Shown: piece after piece, positions 1-10,532 of the stretch | How the letters are laid out: each line of letters starts with the position of its first letter | Numbering within the stretch: the stretch's first letter is position 1 | Translations under genes and position numbers: made by a program | Notes under the pieces: generated by a model | What the model was told of the DNA's origin: nothing | Databases searched by the model: none | What the model saw: the letters and a program-made list of their open reading frames with translations, nothing else | NCBI GenBank assembly: GCA_027924585.1 | Contig: BSBM01000007.1 | Location: 10,135,501-10,199,500, forward strand | Direction of reading: 5' to 3' | Length of the DNA stretch: 64,000 nt | Source of the DNA: Larix kaempferi | Taxonomy: Eukaryota; Streptophyta; Pinopsida; Pinales; Pinaceae

Positions 1-563
1 TAGATCAGCAGGAGAGGGAAAAAGAAAAGCCATTAGAAGATGAAGAATACACACAAACTTTGGAAGGTCAAGAAGAAAACCTAGCAGGTGAAATAAGACA
101 GGGAACCCAAGAAGCTGATGAGATAATAAAACAAACAAAGAAAATCAATCTCTTCTTAGATCAGCAGGAGAGGGAGAAGGAAAAGCAGTCGAGACAGGGA
201 GTACTAAAAGACTCAGCTTCTCTTTCCTCAGAGCCACAAACTGTGCAAGAAGAAAAGAAAGAGGGCTCAGTACAGGAAAGTGAAGAATTAGGGATGGACA
301 CCAGTTCTGTCCAGCTTTCAATGAAGAATAAGAAAACTTCCAAGAAAAATAAAGAGATTAAGAGGTTGAAACTTGAAATAAAGGAATTGGAGCTCAAGAA
401 TGAGAAATTGAGAAAAGACAATCGGAAGCTGAGAATTCAGAGGACACACATTTCTAAGAATGCATCCAGATGGTATAAGCAGAAGAAGACCTACAAAGCT
501 AAGTATGAGAGACTGAAGGTCCTGTATGCATCTCCAACTTCAACAGATGCATCGTCTCAGTAG
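1..563 (+). CDS. 3' end of a retroelement ORF, coiled-coil protein, cut by the left edge
   Basis: The reading frame is open from the left edge to a TAG at 561-563, about 187 codons visible. The protein is extremely rich in Lys, Glu and Gln. A repeated motif (DQQEREKEK) appears near codon 1 and again about 53 codons later, so the N-terminal part holds an internal duplication. The middle (about nt 330-450) has heptad-like Leu/Ile spacing and is probably a coiled coil; a short basic, Tyr-rich tail ends in a Ser/Thr-rich segment. It lies 90 bp upstream of a polypurine tract and a TG-starting LTR, so I infer it is the last ORF of an LTR retrotransposon. I do not recognise the family. There is no ATG in view and the true start is outside the window. 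Confidence 0.5.
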   Translation, partial: DQQEREKEKPLEDEEYTQTLEGQEENLAGEIRQGTQEADEIIKQTKKINLFLDQQEREKEKQSRQGVLKDSASLSSEPQTVQEEKKEGSVQESEELGMDTSSVQLSMKNKKTSKKNKEIKRLKLEIKELELKNEKLRKDNRKLRIQRTHISKNASRWYKQKKTYKAKYERLKVLYASPTSTDASSQ

Positions 564-650
564 GAGATTAGAAGCAAGAAGGTCAGCAGCAAAATTTTGG
601 TTTTAACACAAGGTCAAATATTTTTGGCATGGGGACATGAAATAGCTTCC

Positions 651-662
651 TCTTGGGGGAGA
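651..662 (+). promoter_or_regulatory. Polypurine tract of the left-edge element
   Basis: TCTTGGGGGAGA lies directly before TGTTGGGC, the usual arrangement of plus-strand primer and 3' LTR start. Confidence 0.5.
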
Positions 663-1354
663 TGTTGGGCACCATTTTGACCTCTTTTTGTCATCTAAAT
701 ATCCTCCATTTTCCTCCATAAAACCCTCATACCGATCTATTAAGATTGTAGTTCACCACAGACTTTGTTTAAAAAGGTATTAATGTTATTGCTTGTTAAC
801 AAATTGAATTTTGAGATTTTTAGAGCATTTAAACTAAGGTTTTATTCAGAATTACAGGATGTGCTAACTTCCCGTAATGTCTCCAAAGTTGAGCACTTGC
901 AGGCCAGCTAGGCATTAACTGAAAGATGGAGGAAAGATCCTCAGTGTCCAAGGATGGACGAATTTCCAATGAATAGATGATGTGGCTCTCACAGGTGGCA
1001 AGTCAAAGTCGATCAAAGATGACCCCCTGTGCTACCACTCAACACAAAAGCAGGGCAGTTTGGATTCTGTTGAGTTTCACGATTCTGCATGAGGATCTCG
1101 ATGGCTATGTTCATTAATTAGTTTACAGGATTACATCATTTCCAGTTTTCTTTGAAATTTGTATAAGTACTTCACAAAACATTGGATCAATAATCACGAT
1201 TTTGAGAAGAACGCATACTGCTTTTGAACTGCGTGGTTTTACTGTGTAATCAATTTATGGTGAATACAATTAGACTTTCAGTTCTGTAAATCTTTGACTG
1301 TGTGTGGAACGAGGCACTGGAGGGCCCCCATTGTTGAGTTCGCACACCCTTACA
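663..1354 (+). mobile_element. Candidate 3' LTR of the left-edge element
   Basis: Starts TGTTGGG right after the polypurine tract and can be closed at CCTTACA (end 1354), giving imperfect inverted termini. A TATA-like TATAAGTA lies at 1162-1169, a sensible place for the LTR promoter. The right end is a guess: no second LTR copy is in the window to compare. Confidence 0.4.
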
Positions 1355-2025
1355 TTGCCAGTGAATGCGATTTAGATGTTTGCAGCGATTTAATTTGATG
1401 CATGCGATTTAGATTGAGCCATTGGTATGTGTTAATCCCTGTAGTATCTAGCTTATTGTTGTAGAACGAATTCAGTTAGTTTTCAATTAATTTTATTACA
1501 GCTCTGTTCTCATTTAAATAGTTCAAGCCACGATTTCATTATGCTACACATCACTTACATTTCTATGAGCTTTGTCTTCCATTTTGCTAAATGTTAAAAG
1601 AACGGTTCAGACTGTGATTTCAATATATCATACATTGCTGCTCATTTGAAGATAAAGTGTTTAGAACAATTATGAATTACGAACAATGTCCTGTAAGGGA
1701 ATTTAATGGTTAATTGTTCATTCATTAGTGGGATGTCAGGAAGAACTTTGTAGTCTGTATATTAGGGTTAGAATCAGTGTTAAATTGCTTTCACTATATC
1801 AGTTCTTTCATCAATAGATTGCTTTCCTAAATAGATTGTTGTGTACTTAAAAGAACAGATGAAGTTATCGCTATAAAAGGATTTTTGTATCTTGAAGTTA
1901 CATTACTTCTCATCTGACAGTAGATTCAATTCATAGAAAATTAGGTTAACCAAACAAGTCTAGCTCTAGGTCCTAAAACTTGGATATGCCTCTAAGCTTA
2001 CAGACCCAGATTGATATATAAATTT
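1355..2025. other. AT-rich spacer, no gene seen
   Basis: No open frame with recognisable similarity and no LTR signature. It separates the left-edge element from the truncated end of the minus-strand gypsy element. Confidence 0.5.
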
Positions 2026-2029
2026 AAGG

Positions 2030-2564
2030 TTCGATCTGCATTAGTGGATTGAAGCCCAACAAAGGGAATGACCAAAAACTCATAATGGCCATCATGTGTG
2101 TAGAAAGCTGTTTTAGGGATATCATCCTCATGAACCCGAATTTGATGATACCCAGAACGAAGATCCAACTTGGAGAAAAAGTGAGCCCCATGAAGCTCAT
2201 CAACAATAGGAATTGGAAACTTATCCTTGATGGTGAGGTGATTAAGTGCTCGGAAGTCAATGCAGAGGCACCATGACCCATCTTTTTTGCAGACAAGAAT
2301 AACTGGAGAAGAAAAGGAACTAGTGCTTGGGCGAATAATACCTTGCTTCAATAAGTCCCGAACGAGCATTTCAATCTCTGTTTTTTGGTGAAATGGGTAG
2401 CGATAGGGCCTGATGTTGGGAGGAATGCTGCCAGGAAGGAGCTAAATATGATGGTCTTCTGGCCTTGAAGGTGGCAATCCCACTGGTTCAGCAAAGACAT
2501 CTGTATATCGATCCAGAATTTGTTGTAGATCCAAAGGAGTAGTGGAGATCGCTGATGGTTGCAT
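2030..2564 (-). pseudogene. G1 reverse transcriptase, N-terminal third, truncated
   Basis: The frame continues that of gag and protease. It shows the gypsy protease-RT linker, then RT fingers and palm: [20 protein letters not shown], a CIDFRALN motif and the [10 protein letters not shown] motif. An in-frame TAG lies at 2444-2442. Near 2062 an insertion shifts the frame just after the segment where MPFGLTNAP is expected, and homology ends within about 35 bp. The catalytic YVDD box is absent because the element is truncated. This is the normal Ty3/gypsy order PR-RT. Confidence 0.85.
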
Positions 2565-3332
2565 CTAGATGGAATGGATCTGAGCGATGACACCATGTGA
2601 ATTCTTCTTGAGGAGTTTTTCCATGCGATGTGAACTGATGATGCTGAGAGAACCTGGTTGTAATCCTTTCAATGTGTGTTTGTGTCCATTGAGAGAAAAC
2701 TGCATCCAAAGTTCAGCAAAATCCCATAAGATAGGGCCAAGTGTGCGTAGCCATTGAGCGCCCAAAACCACATCACATTCGCCTAAGGGCAAGGAAAACA
2801 TGTCAGAGCGCAAGGTATAATCTCCCATAGAGATATGCACATTTCGACACTTCCCTTTGCAAGGTAAGGTGCCCCCATTGGAAACCATGACTTCAAAGTT
2901 GGAGCAAGGATGGATAAAAAAATCAGCTTGTTTGGCGATCCAAGGGTCAATGAAATTATGAGTGCTACCAAAATCAATGAGTATTGTAAGAGGAAGCTTC
3001 TTGAAGTAACCCCTGACCCGCATTGTTTGGGGGGTGGTGATTCCAGCTAAAGCATGGAGAGATATCTCTGGCTGGTCATCCTGAGACAGAGGGTCAACAG
3101 GCGGTTCCTGAATGTCGACCGGAGCATCCAGTGTTTTTGGATCTTCGTCACCAATTTCAGAGGCAGGCGGAGACTCCACATCCAAGAGATAGAGCTTTTG
3201 CTGAACACATCTATGTCCCCGAGTGAATTTCTCATCACAATTATAGCAAAGCCCCTTTTCTCTACGTGCTTGCATCTCTGTTTCAGACAAACGCTTGATA
3301 GGAGTCGATCAAGGAGCCTACGGTATAGGTGG
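2565..3332 (-). pseudogene. G1 CCHC zinc knuckle and aspartic protease
   Basis: The frame is the same as gag, separated from it only by three stops (TGA 3335-3333, TAG 3320-3318, TGA 3311-3309). CYNCDEKFTRGHRC is a CX2CX4HX4C-like RNA-binding knuckle with altered spacing. About 110 residues later comes LIDFGSTHNF, the retroviral-type protease active site with Phe where Ser or Thr of D-S/T-G is expected, a C-to-T change. The flap-to-C-terminal motif VVLGAQWLRTLGP follows. The stop at 2567-2565 again fits CAG to TAG. Protease would mature Gag-Pol; this copy cannot be active. Confidence 0.85.
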
Positions 3333-4037
3333 TCACTGAGAACCCATATTTCGGAAGGGAACAAAAGTGGGCTTGGAGCGTTGTTGGGCTGCAATCTTGT
3401 CTTCTACCAACTTAGCCAACCTTAGTACTTCCATCATTGTGTTGGGCCAGAACATTTTGACCTCAGAGCGGATGGCATCCTTTAGACCACTGATAAAACA
3501 ACTCCGGTAAAAGTCATCAGACAATCCTTCGGTGTGGTTGTCTAGATTCTCAAATTCGGTTTGATACTCTCTCACAGTGCCAGTTTGGAAAAGTTTAGTG
3601 AGGGCTCCTGTGAAGTCATAAAAAGAACTAGGACCAAATCGTTGCAAAAGGAGCTGGCAAAAGTCTGGCCATTTGGGCTCTGGATGAGCCTTGATGTACC
3701 AACGGTACCATTGAAGAGCTTCTTGTTCCAAATGAAAGGATGCCAACAGAACTTTGTTGACATCAAAAGTATTATGCAGACTGAAATACTGTTCTGAACG
3801 ATAGATCCATCCAGTTGGATCGGTACCATTGAAGCGAGGAAAATCAAGCTTCGAACCACGGAAATTGCTGGAAGAAGAGAACCCATTGTCTGTTGAAGAC
3901 TCGGACTGCCATTTGTTGTTCATAGCTGAATGTTCAAGATGGAGACCGAGAAATTTTTCATCCAGATCCTGGAGTTTGGCTTGGATGGCTGCAAGTGCGT
4001 CCTCCATGGTTTTTGCTCCTGCACGGGTGACAACCAT
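3333..4037 (-). pseudogene. G1 Gag capsid domain
   Basis: The 234-codon open frame starts with ATG (MVVTRAGAKTMED). A short N-terminal coiled segment is followed by the retrotransposon Gag capsid domain (PF03732-type): LDFPRFNGTDPTGWIYRSEQ, then EALQWYRWY and the C-terminal region ending near FRNMGSQ. Gag packages genomic RNA into cytoplasmic virus-like particles. This stretch itself has no internal stop, and the first break is the TGA at its end, where the family normally reads straight into the zinc knuckle. Start chosen because it is the first ATG after the leader and homology begins close to it. Confidence 0.88.
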
Positions 4038-4042
4038 AACTA

Positions 4043-4074
<32 letters not shown>

Positions 4075-4798
4075 ATTTTTATTTTTTTTTATTTTTTTCA
4101 GTTGACTGGGTAGGAAAACAAAAACAGAAACTACTTCAGTAAAAGAAAATTTGGACTTGGGAAAAAATCAGAAGTGTAATTGGGGGTTGACTAGGTTTTG
4201 GACACTGTTGGATAGACGAATTGGGGATAGGGTCCTCAGGATTGAAATATGCAGAATGGGATGACAGGGGTTCCCCAAAAATTTCAAGGGAAACAGAGTG
4301 ATCTGGAATAGCGCCGAATGGATTGAAAATGGTTGAATCTGGAATGACTTGCAAAATGGATCTGAAACGGCACAGCAGTGATCGACAATAGTTCAGCTGA
4401 AAGTAGATATGGACCCCAGGTATGTGCGGCTTCCTAACATTTCAGGGGTTTCACTCGGCCACCAATGTTGTCTGACGGCTTGCGTATTGGGGCAGTACCC
4501 CTCACTCCACGGCTCAGGTAAAACTGATAACCGCTTTGCCACAAATGACAGCTCTTGGTTTACCTCACGGGTGGGAACTAGTCAATCAGGTAGGGGTCGT
4601 TGCCCTTTTCGTTGGCTGGTCCTCTCAATGGGCCAACTACTTCGGGGTTCCTGTGGTACTCCTCACAATGAGTTTTAGGTCTTATGCCCAAGTACTTCCC
4701 ACAGTTAAGTGGATAGGGATTATTCCCAAATCCGAACCTGCAACAGATGCAAAAAAAAAAAAATTGGCAGAAATTTCACCTAGCGAGCCCAAGAAAGT
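4038..4798 (-). other. G1 leader with poly-A tract
   Basis: Non-coding sequence between PBS and gag. On the plus strand it holds a T run from about 4050 to 4100, broken by a few A (poly-A on the element's sense strand), ending about 15 bp before the gag ATG. Short open frames here have no family features. Confidence 0.6.
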
Positions 4799-4810
4799 GC
4801 TCTGATACCA
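4799..4810 (-). promoter_or_regulatory. G1 primer-binding site, initiator-Met tRNA
   Basis: The minus strand reads TGGTATCAGAGC, the classic complement of the 3' end of plant initiator tRNA-Met, two bases inside the LTR end. Confidence 0.9.
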
Positions 4811-4812
4811 GA

Positions 4813-5187
4813 TGTGAGGCACCTGCAACAATTAATTAATACGAATATGCGAAATAGCAGAAATGACAGAAGTCAGAATCACTTTTATATTGATCACATG
4901 CCACTTCGAGGGGGAAACCTCCTATGAGCAAGCTCAATACAAATAACTTCACAGTGCCTTCATAGGTCTCAACACACACTTATATACTAATTCTAGGCGC
5001 CAATACTATGGGTCAAAACCATGGGCCGTTACAAACTATGGATCAACAATACTATGGGCGACTTACAAAGCATATGCGCCAACAACAATAAAATAAACTA
5101 TTGATCAACAAATACTACGGGACGACTTACAAAGCATATGCGTCCAACAACAACATACTAACAAAGTAAAGACATGGGTTCCTAACA
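4813..5187 (-). mobile_element. G1 5' LTR (375 bp)
   Basis: Minus-strand LTR starting TGTTAGGAAC (5187) and ending CCTCACA (4813), directly next to the PBS. Contains direct internal repeats around AAAGCATATGCG. Its outer edge abuts the interrupted LTR of element A at 5188. Confidence 0.8.
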
Positions 5188-7140
5188 CATGCATGAGAGA
5201 GACAATTGGCTAGACTATATTGATCAGGAGCACATGGACGTCGATCCCTCAGATACCTCTCAAGCTCTAAATTTCCTTTTTTCAAGGAGGTACATCCTCA
5301 CCACCAAGCTCACCCAATAAAGCCCCAGCAGGGTAAGCAAATTTACCCCTTGTCACCATTCCAGGGAAACGCTGTCGTTCAATGGTTAGCAACCTTATGG
5401 ATGTGGACAGTGACCCTGAAAGAGCCTCAAAGAGGCAAAAGGTAGAGAATGATGAGAAGCAGGTAGTAAATATCCAAGAAGAAAATTCTAACAAGAAGCA
5501 TATCAAGTTTCAAATTCCCCCTTATGAAGTGAAATAACATGTATTTGGAAAACCACCCAAAGGACCTACAACATCTAGTACATGTAGGACCAAGTTGTTG
5601 GAGAGATATGAAGAAAATCCTAATAACATGGAAGAAAAAGCAAAACTTTAATCCGAGGTAAGGAAAATATCCAAGAAAGAAGTGGCCCTAGTTGCCAAAA
5701 ACAAGGCTACTGAGATGAAATTCAACCTAGAAGACATCCCTATCCCTGATATAATCAACCTACACAAAAAAATAGGTGATGTCATTTATAATAGGCTGCT
5801 GAGGCTTGCCTTAGCGCTATCAAAAGTGTGGACAAATAAGTCTAAGGTTCAGCACCAGTTGAAGCTGGAAAAAGTAGAAAATAAGTCTCTAAAGGCACAA
5901 ACGAAGAAGCATCAAACACAACTGCTAACCAATGAGACCAAAGAAGATAAAAGGAACAACGTCCAGGAATTGTTGAATGAAAAAGAACAAGAGATCCTGA
6001 CTTTAAAGAAGAAGTTAAAGATCTCACCTACTCAATTTGCTAGTACCCGTGAGATAGCAGAGCTGGAGGAAGAGAAAGAGAAGATAAAGGGGGAACTATT
6101 GGATTGTAAATCCCAATTGGTGGAGCTTATAGAAAAACAAAAGAAGATGCAGTCTGATATGACCCTTGTAGAAACCAGTGAAGAATCATGGAAGACCTAG
6201 TTTGAAGAGTTGGAAAATAAAGTAAAGGAAAGGGTAAAGGAAAGGGTAAAGGAAATCGAACAGGATGTCACAGATCCAATTGGAGCCGGAGATTTATCCT
6301 TGGTAGGGAAAATAGCTAATGCCAGCTTGGAAGATGCTGATTTATTCCTATTGAAGAAGTAGGTTTCCAACTTGAAATATCTAAAGGATGATGCAGAGAG
6401 CAAAAGGGAGGCTTGGGAAACCAAGTACCAGGAAATGCAGGTGGATCTCGATAATTTAAAGGAGCAAGTGATCGAGCAGAAAGTGATACAATAAACTAGG
6501 AAAATCATCTAGTATGATGTTATAAAACAAGCTGAAGACCTATGTCCTTACCTTAACTTTATAATGGATAAGGAGACTGTAGTTAATTTGTCCATACAAG
6601 CTGTAATAGTGGAAAATGAAAGGATTAGTAAAAATCCTTCAGAGTATGCTAAAAAAACAATAGAATTAATAAATGATTTATCAGAAGAGTAGGTTGATGA
6701 TGTAGGCATCAAGGACAGGGTGACCACCATCATATGGGACAAAAGATTAATTAACAAACATGAACTGGTGAAGGTCACCCAATCAAGGATTGACATTTTG
6801 TCAGATCAGCTAAATATGTTCAAAGAATCATTCGATCCTTTATTCAAGAAAAGCCTGCCTACCTTTTGGGGAGAAAAGAGAAATATGTTATCAAAGGAAG
6901 AGTATAAAACCAAGCTGTGGGATTGCAGGATGAACTAGGATGACTTCAAAGGGATGGATCAGCCCCTCATTGGCCAGTTGATAGCTGAGAAACTGACAAG
7001 AGACTTCGAGTTAGCCTCGACTTTTGGGAGAGCCAGAACATTGCATACCTGATACTCTTACATGGAGCATACTGAGTTGAGAGTACTACTTAAGGAGCTC
7101 ACCACTGTGGATTTACCTTCAACTAACCAGTGGTCATATA
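5188..7140 (+). pseudogene. LTR-resident ORF of element A, 5' LTR copy, C-terminal part
   Basis: Decayed copy of the same protein as 11459-14750, beginning in mid-protein where G1 inserted. The recognisable order is an acidic/basic linker, a KFNLEDIPIPDIINLHKK block, a long Lys/Glu-rich coiled coil (about 5850-6500), and a C-terminal block ending in a conserved LRVLLKEL segment. Stops include TAG at 6198-6200. This copy keeps the open frame at 5682-6200, while the other copy has stops there. Comparing the two copies supports a real ancestral protein. Function is unknown to me. Confidence 0.6.
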
Positions 7141-7282
7141 GTAAAATAGGCCAGTAAATGTAAAAAAGCGGTTAGGCCTATACTGCCTGTGTTTGTTTTG
7201 AAGTTGTAACGTCGACTACGCCTTGATTAGTTGTCGATTAGGTGTCCAGTAAATTGCAACTATTTTCTGTTTAGGAAAGAGT

Positions 7283-7315
7283 CGAGCCTAGAGCTCGAAG
7301 GGCATCTATAAATTC
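7283..7315 (+). promoter_or_regulatory. Core promoter of A's 5' LTR: inverted repeat plus TATA
   Basis: CGAGCCTAGAGCTCG (7283-7297, 5-bp inverted arms) lies just upstream of TCTATAAATTC (7305-7315). The same pair occurs in B's LTRs, so it is probably the promoter for genomic RNA. Confidence 0.6.
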
Positions 7316-8045
7316 ATTGTAACTAAAGACATAAGGGTTGAAATTTTTTTGAAACTTTGTATTGTTCTGTAAGATGCTTATGAGCTATTTTGAATAAATT
7401 TTTGCAGAGACGAGCCAGTGTTTTTCATGGATTCTTGTGTAATTGGTCCTATAGTCTGTTCTTTCTTCTTCTCCTGTGAATTGTGTATCTTTCATTGTTA
7501 TTTCTAGTCTATAATATCTCTTCATACTTGGTGCAGTGTTGTAGTTAAGCATAATTCATATAAATTATGCTCTGTTTATCTCATTCCAAGTCTTGCACAA
7601 ATGATTTCTATTAAAGTTGGTACAGGAGTCATTATTGTATGCCTTATATCAATGGATTGTTTCTTTCTCTTTTGTTTCACCAATTAAAATCACTTTGAAT
7701 ACAAGTTGTTTTCTACCTTGCCCCTGTTTAAATGCATCCGCAAAGAATTTTTAAATAAATGTTCATATTTTGTTTAACGTGACTCTATTGCCCAATATAG
7801 ATTCATATGTTTCAACCAAAACCACGTTTAAATCATTTTGTTCCAGCAGAAATATGATCTTATGTGTATGTTGTAATTGAGTATCTTGAATGATGACGCC
7901 TTTGATTATTTCTAGTTTTCATGAGTTTATAGAGAGATCCCTCTCTATATGTGTTGGGTTAGTAGCACAAGCTAAAGATTGATTAGTGGTTACCCCGAAT
8001 TGCCTTCTCCCACAACCTTGGGGTTTAATTTGGGTGTTAGCAAAT

Positions 8046-8063
8046 TGGCGTCATTGCCGGGGA
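8046..8063 (+). promoter_or_regulatory. Element A primer-binding site, tRNA-Asp type
   Basis: TGGCGTCATTGCCGGGGA matches the Athila/Tat-type tRNA-Asp PBS (TGGCGCCGTTGCCGGGGA) at 16 of 18 positions, three bases after the LTR end. Confidence 0.8.
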
Positions 8064-8702
8064 GCAATTGTTTTATCATCCCTCGGAGAAGGACAAAGGT
8101 TTCAGATTTGAATGCTGATGGTGAACAACAGTTAGACATTGGAAAGGTTGTATCATTCACCTGGCGACTCCACTCAGCAAAATTCCAGTATGAAGGTGAC
8201 TCCACTTGGATGATCGGTGATCTTATATCATAATTCAAATGTTGAAAAAATCTCATGGTGACTCCACATTAAAGAAATCTAGTGTTTCATTGATTCACAG
8301 GTTGGTATCCTTAGTCTTTAGTCAAATTTGCATAATCCATTGGACGACAAGCTCAGCTGCCTTAAACATGGAAGAATCAAGACACAGGTATCAAAGTGTC
8401 AATCTCTTCAAAGAGGTCTTTTTATTCTGTATCGGTTTCCTTTTACCCTTATGTAGATTATCAAAAAATCTATGTTTCACTAAAGAGATCTAGGTCATGA
8501 GAGAGCCTCCTTTAAATATCCTTCATGAGATTGTGAAACTGTACAGTTTCCTTTCACCCCAAGAGCTGATCCCATCCCTTCATTTGAGCCATGCAAAATC
8601 CATAACTAGCCTTGCAAATCCCAAGAGAGTAAGGCTGATGATATTCTCCCTCTACATACTCCTTGACCTTCCAGATCTCAGCTGCGATATAGCCCTTTAA
8701 GG
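8064..8702 (+). other. Element A leader
   Basis: Non-coding 640 bp between PBS and gag. Holds three close copies of a GGTGACTCCAC-type motif (about 8158-8270); the same kind of motif recurs in B's leader near 18990-19040. Short open frames here show no family features. Confidence 0.5.
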
Positions 8703-10217
8703 ATGCCCCCTGTTCTTCATGAATTTCCTCCAAAATACCATAAGTACCTTCCTGTTTTTTATGGAGAATCCGAAATCCTTACTGCTGAAAGACATCTTCA
8801 ATATTTTGAGCATTTTCTGGACCTTTTTGAAGTAAAACATGATGATGTTTGTATGAGATTTTTTTCCCAATCCCTCCAAGGAGATGTGAAGAAATGGTTT
8901 AAGCATTTGCAGTCGAAATCTATTGATACATGGGAAGAGTTGTCTGCTGCCGTTTTGGAATTTTTGGGTAAGAGAAGGTCATGGGACCTAGTTCTTTCAG
9001 AGTTTTACTCCATGAGAAGGCCAGAAGATGAAACCATGTCCTACTTTAACAGGAGGTTTGCAAGATTCTACTATAATATGCCAAAGGAAATTTAGCCCCT
9101 AGAGAATGCTGATAAGTTACATTATGCTTCTACTTTTCCTCCATATTTATCTCTTTTCCTTTTGGAGAGAAGGTATTCCAATTTGCAGCATATGTTCATT
9201 GATGCATTGGAGGTGGAAGACAATCTCAGGATGTCTGGAAAAACTCCAAACCTAGATAATGATAAAATAATTTAAGAGGAAATAGGATTCGAAGAGAAAC
9301 ATGAACAAGGAGAACTTGCCTTGCATTCCAATCTTTCCCATGATGAGCAAAGAGATGATCAGTCCGGTGATGTGCCAGAAAAAGGTATTTCTGATTTGTT
9401 TTATGTAAATCACAATTAGCTTGCTAAAATTTCTGTTAGTGATGGTTTTAAAGAAAATTTCAGTCCACCTAAGTATGATGAGTATGTTGAGTATGAAGAA
9501 GACTGCTTGGGTATTGTACCTGTTGAAAACTTTACAAGTTTGAGGGAAGTTAGTGGAGAAAATCTTATCACTGCCCATGATCAAACCTTTGAAAATGAAC
9601 ATGTTGAAAATGGTTGTTTACCCTTCTGTTATTCTTCATTTGAATTAATAAGGCAAAGAATCGGGGCTTCTAATCAAAAACAAAAATCTAAGATGGAAAG
9701 TTTCATAAACTTTTTTGAAATGGATGATAAAAAGGAAGAGCCAATGTGCAATCAGTCCCAACATGTAGAAGAAGCAGAGGTTTGCAAAAGGAAAGATAAG
9801 TACAAAGCAGAAAATTAGGACTCTCTTTCACATTCAGAATTCCTATGTCAAGAAGAGTTTGTTTCACTTGATTTTATTAAAAAAACTAATGATTTTTCTC
9901 CTGCATTTGGTGAAGAGGATCAAGTTTTAAATTCTGAAATTTTGGATGAAATCGTTGATTTCTCACTTGGAAACTATCCAGAGAACTCCTTTTTGGATCT
10001 TGTTGAAAAATGGTTGGACAGTGTCCAAGAGAGTCTACTATTGGAGCAGCCTTGTCATGGCAAACAAGTGACAAATTTTTCTTAAGGTTATCATGTATTT
10101 TATGATCTAGTGGCTGATTACATGAAAGAATTTTGTGGTGGTAAGGTTGGTTGTATCTTTTCCTCAAATGTCCAGACCCTTATCATACCCCTCTTCCCTT
10201 GGGTTCTTGTGCTCTAA
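8703..10217 (+). pseudogene. Element A Gag with long C-terminal extension, no pol
   Basis: A single frame of about 505 codons runs from ATG 8703 to TAA 10215-10217. Internal stops are TAG 9093, TAA 9273, TAG 9417, TAG 9816 and TAA 10083, each fitting CAG or CAA with C to T. The first 190 residues are a capsid domain homologous to element B's Gag: compare HLQYFEHFLDLFEV and VKKWFKHLQ with B's HVDRFEDFLDLEEV and PKKWFKQLP. The remaining 300 residues are acidic and hydrophilic and I do not recognise them. No zinc knuckle, protease, RT or integrase follows. Such gag-only elements depend on an autonomous relative for reverse transcription and integration. Confidence 0.75.
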
Positions 10218-10532
10218 TTCCGATTAAGCTTGAGCATAAAATTTTGTCATGTGACCATTTGTTGGAATGGCTTTATTGGCATTTTTTTGTTACCTGAATG
10301 AGCGGAGGGTTTGACATCTTAGAATAGGTAGATAGTTTCAATAATCTTACATCTGAGCATATATATATATATTTATTTTATATAGCATACTTTCGGCAGG
10401 TACAATTTCAATTTCAGTTTTTAGAGAAGTTTCCAGTTTAGAGTTTAGAATATCGCCCAATGGATCATGCACTTGGTCTATGGAGTTCTTTGCTACCTCA
10501 CAGGGAGGTTAACATCCCCGGCTGGAGCCAGT
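10218..10532 (+). other. Element A 3' untranslated region and pre-LTR block
   Basis: Non-coding; includes an (AT)n run at about 10359-10371. The last 80 bp before the LTR (GGATCATGCACTTGG onward) are closely similar to the block before B's 3' LTR (26920-27001). That block therefore probably holds the plus-strand priming site for both. Confidence 0.65.

Larger units (their letters stand above)
2026..5187 (-). mobile_element. Truncated Ty3/gypsy element G1, minus strand
   Basis: Reading the minus strand from right to left: LTR (5187-4813), initiator-Met PBS, about 760 bp leader, gag, CCHC knuckle, aspartic protease, and the first third of RT. RT stops abruptly near 2030, so the rest of RT, RNase H, integrase and the 3' LTR are gone. 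The right border falls inside a sequence homologous to 12760 onward, so G1 inserted into the 5' LTR of element A. The left border is not flanked by the missing part of A. A deletion has therefore removed both G1's 3' half and A's left end. Confidence 0.85.
5188..8042 (+). mobile_element. Element A 5' LTR, left part missing
   Basis: Homologous to the 3' part of A's other LTR but lacks about 65 bp (around 5692) and about 150 bp (around 7130) present there. Ends in GGTGTTAGCA three bases before the PBS. It carries the second half of the LTR ORF, then the TATA, R and U5. Confidence 0.82.

Noticed and set aside
4409-4805. Two overlapping plus-strand open frames of 89 codons
   Set aside because: They lie antisense in G1's leader next to the PBS; no homology-like motif.
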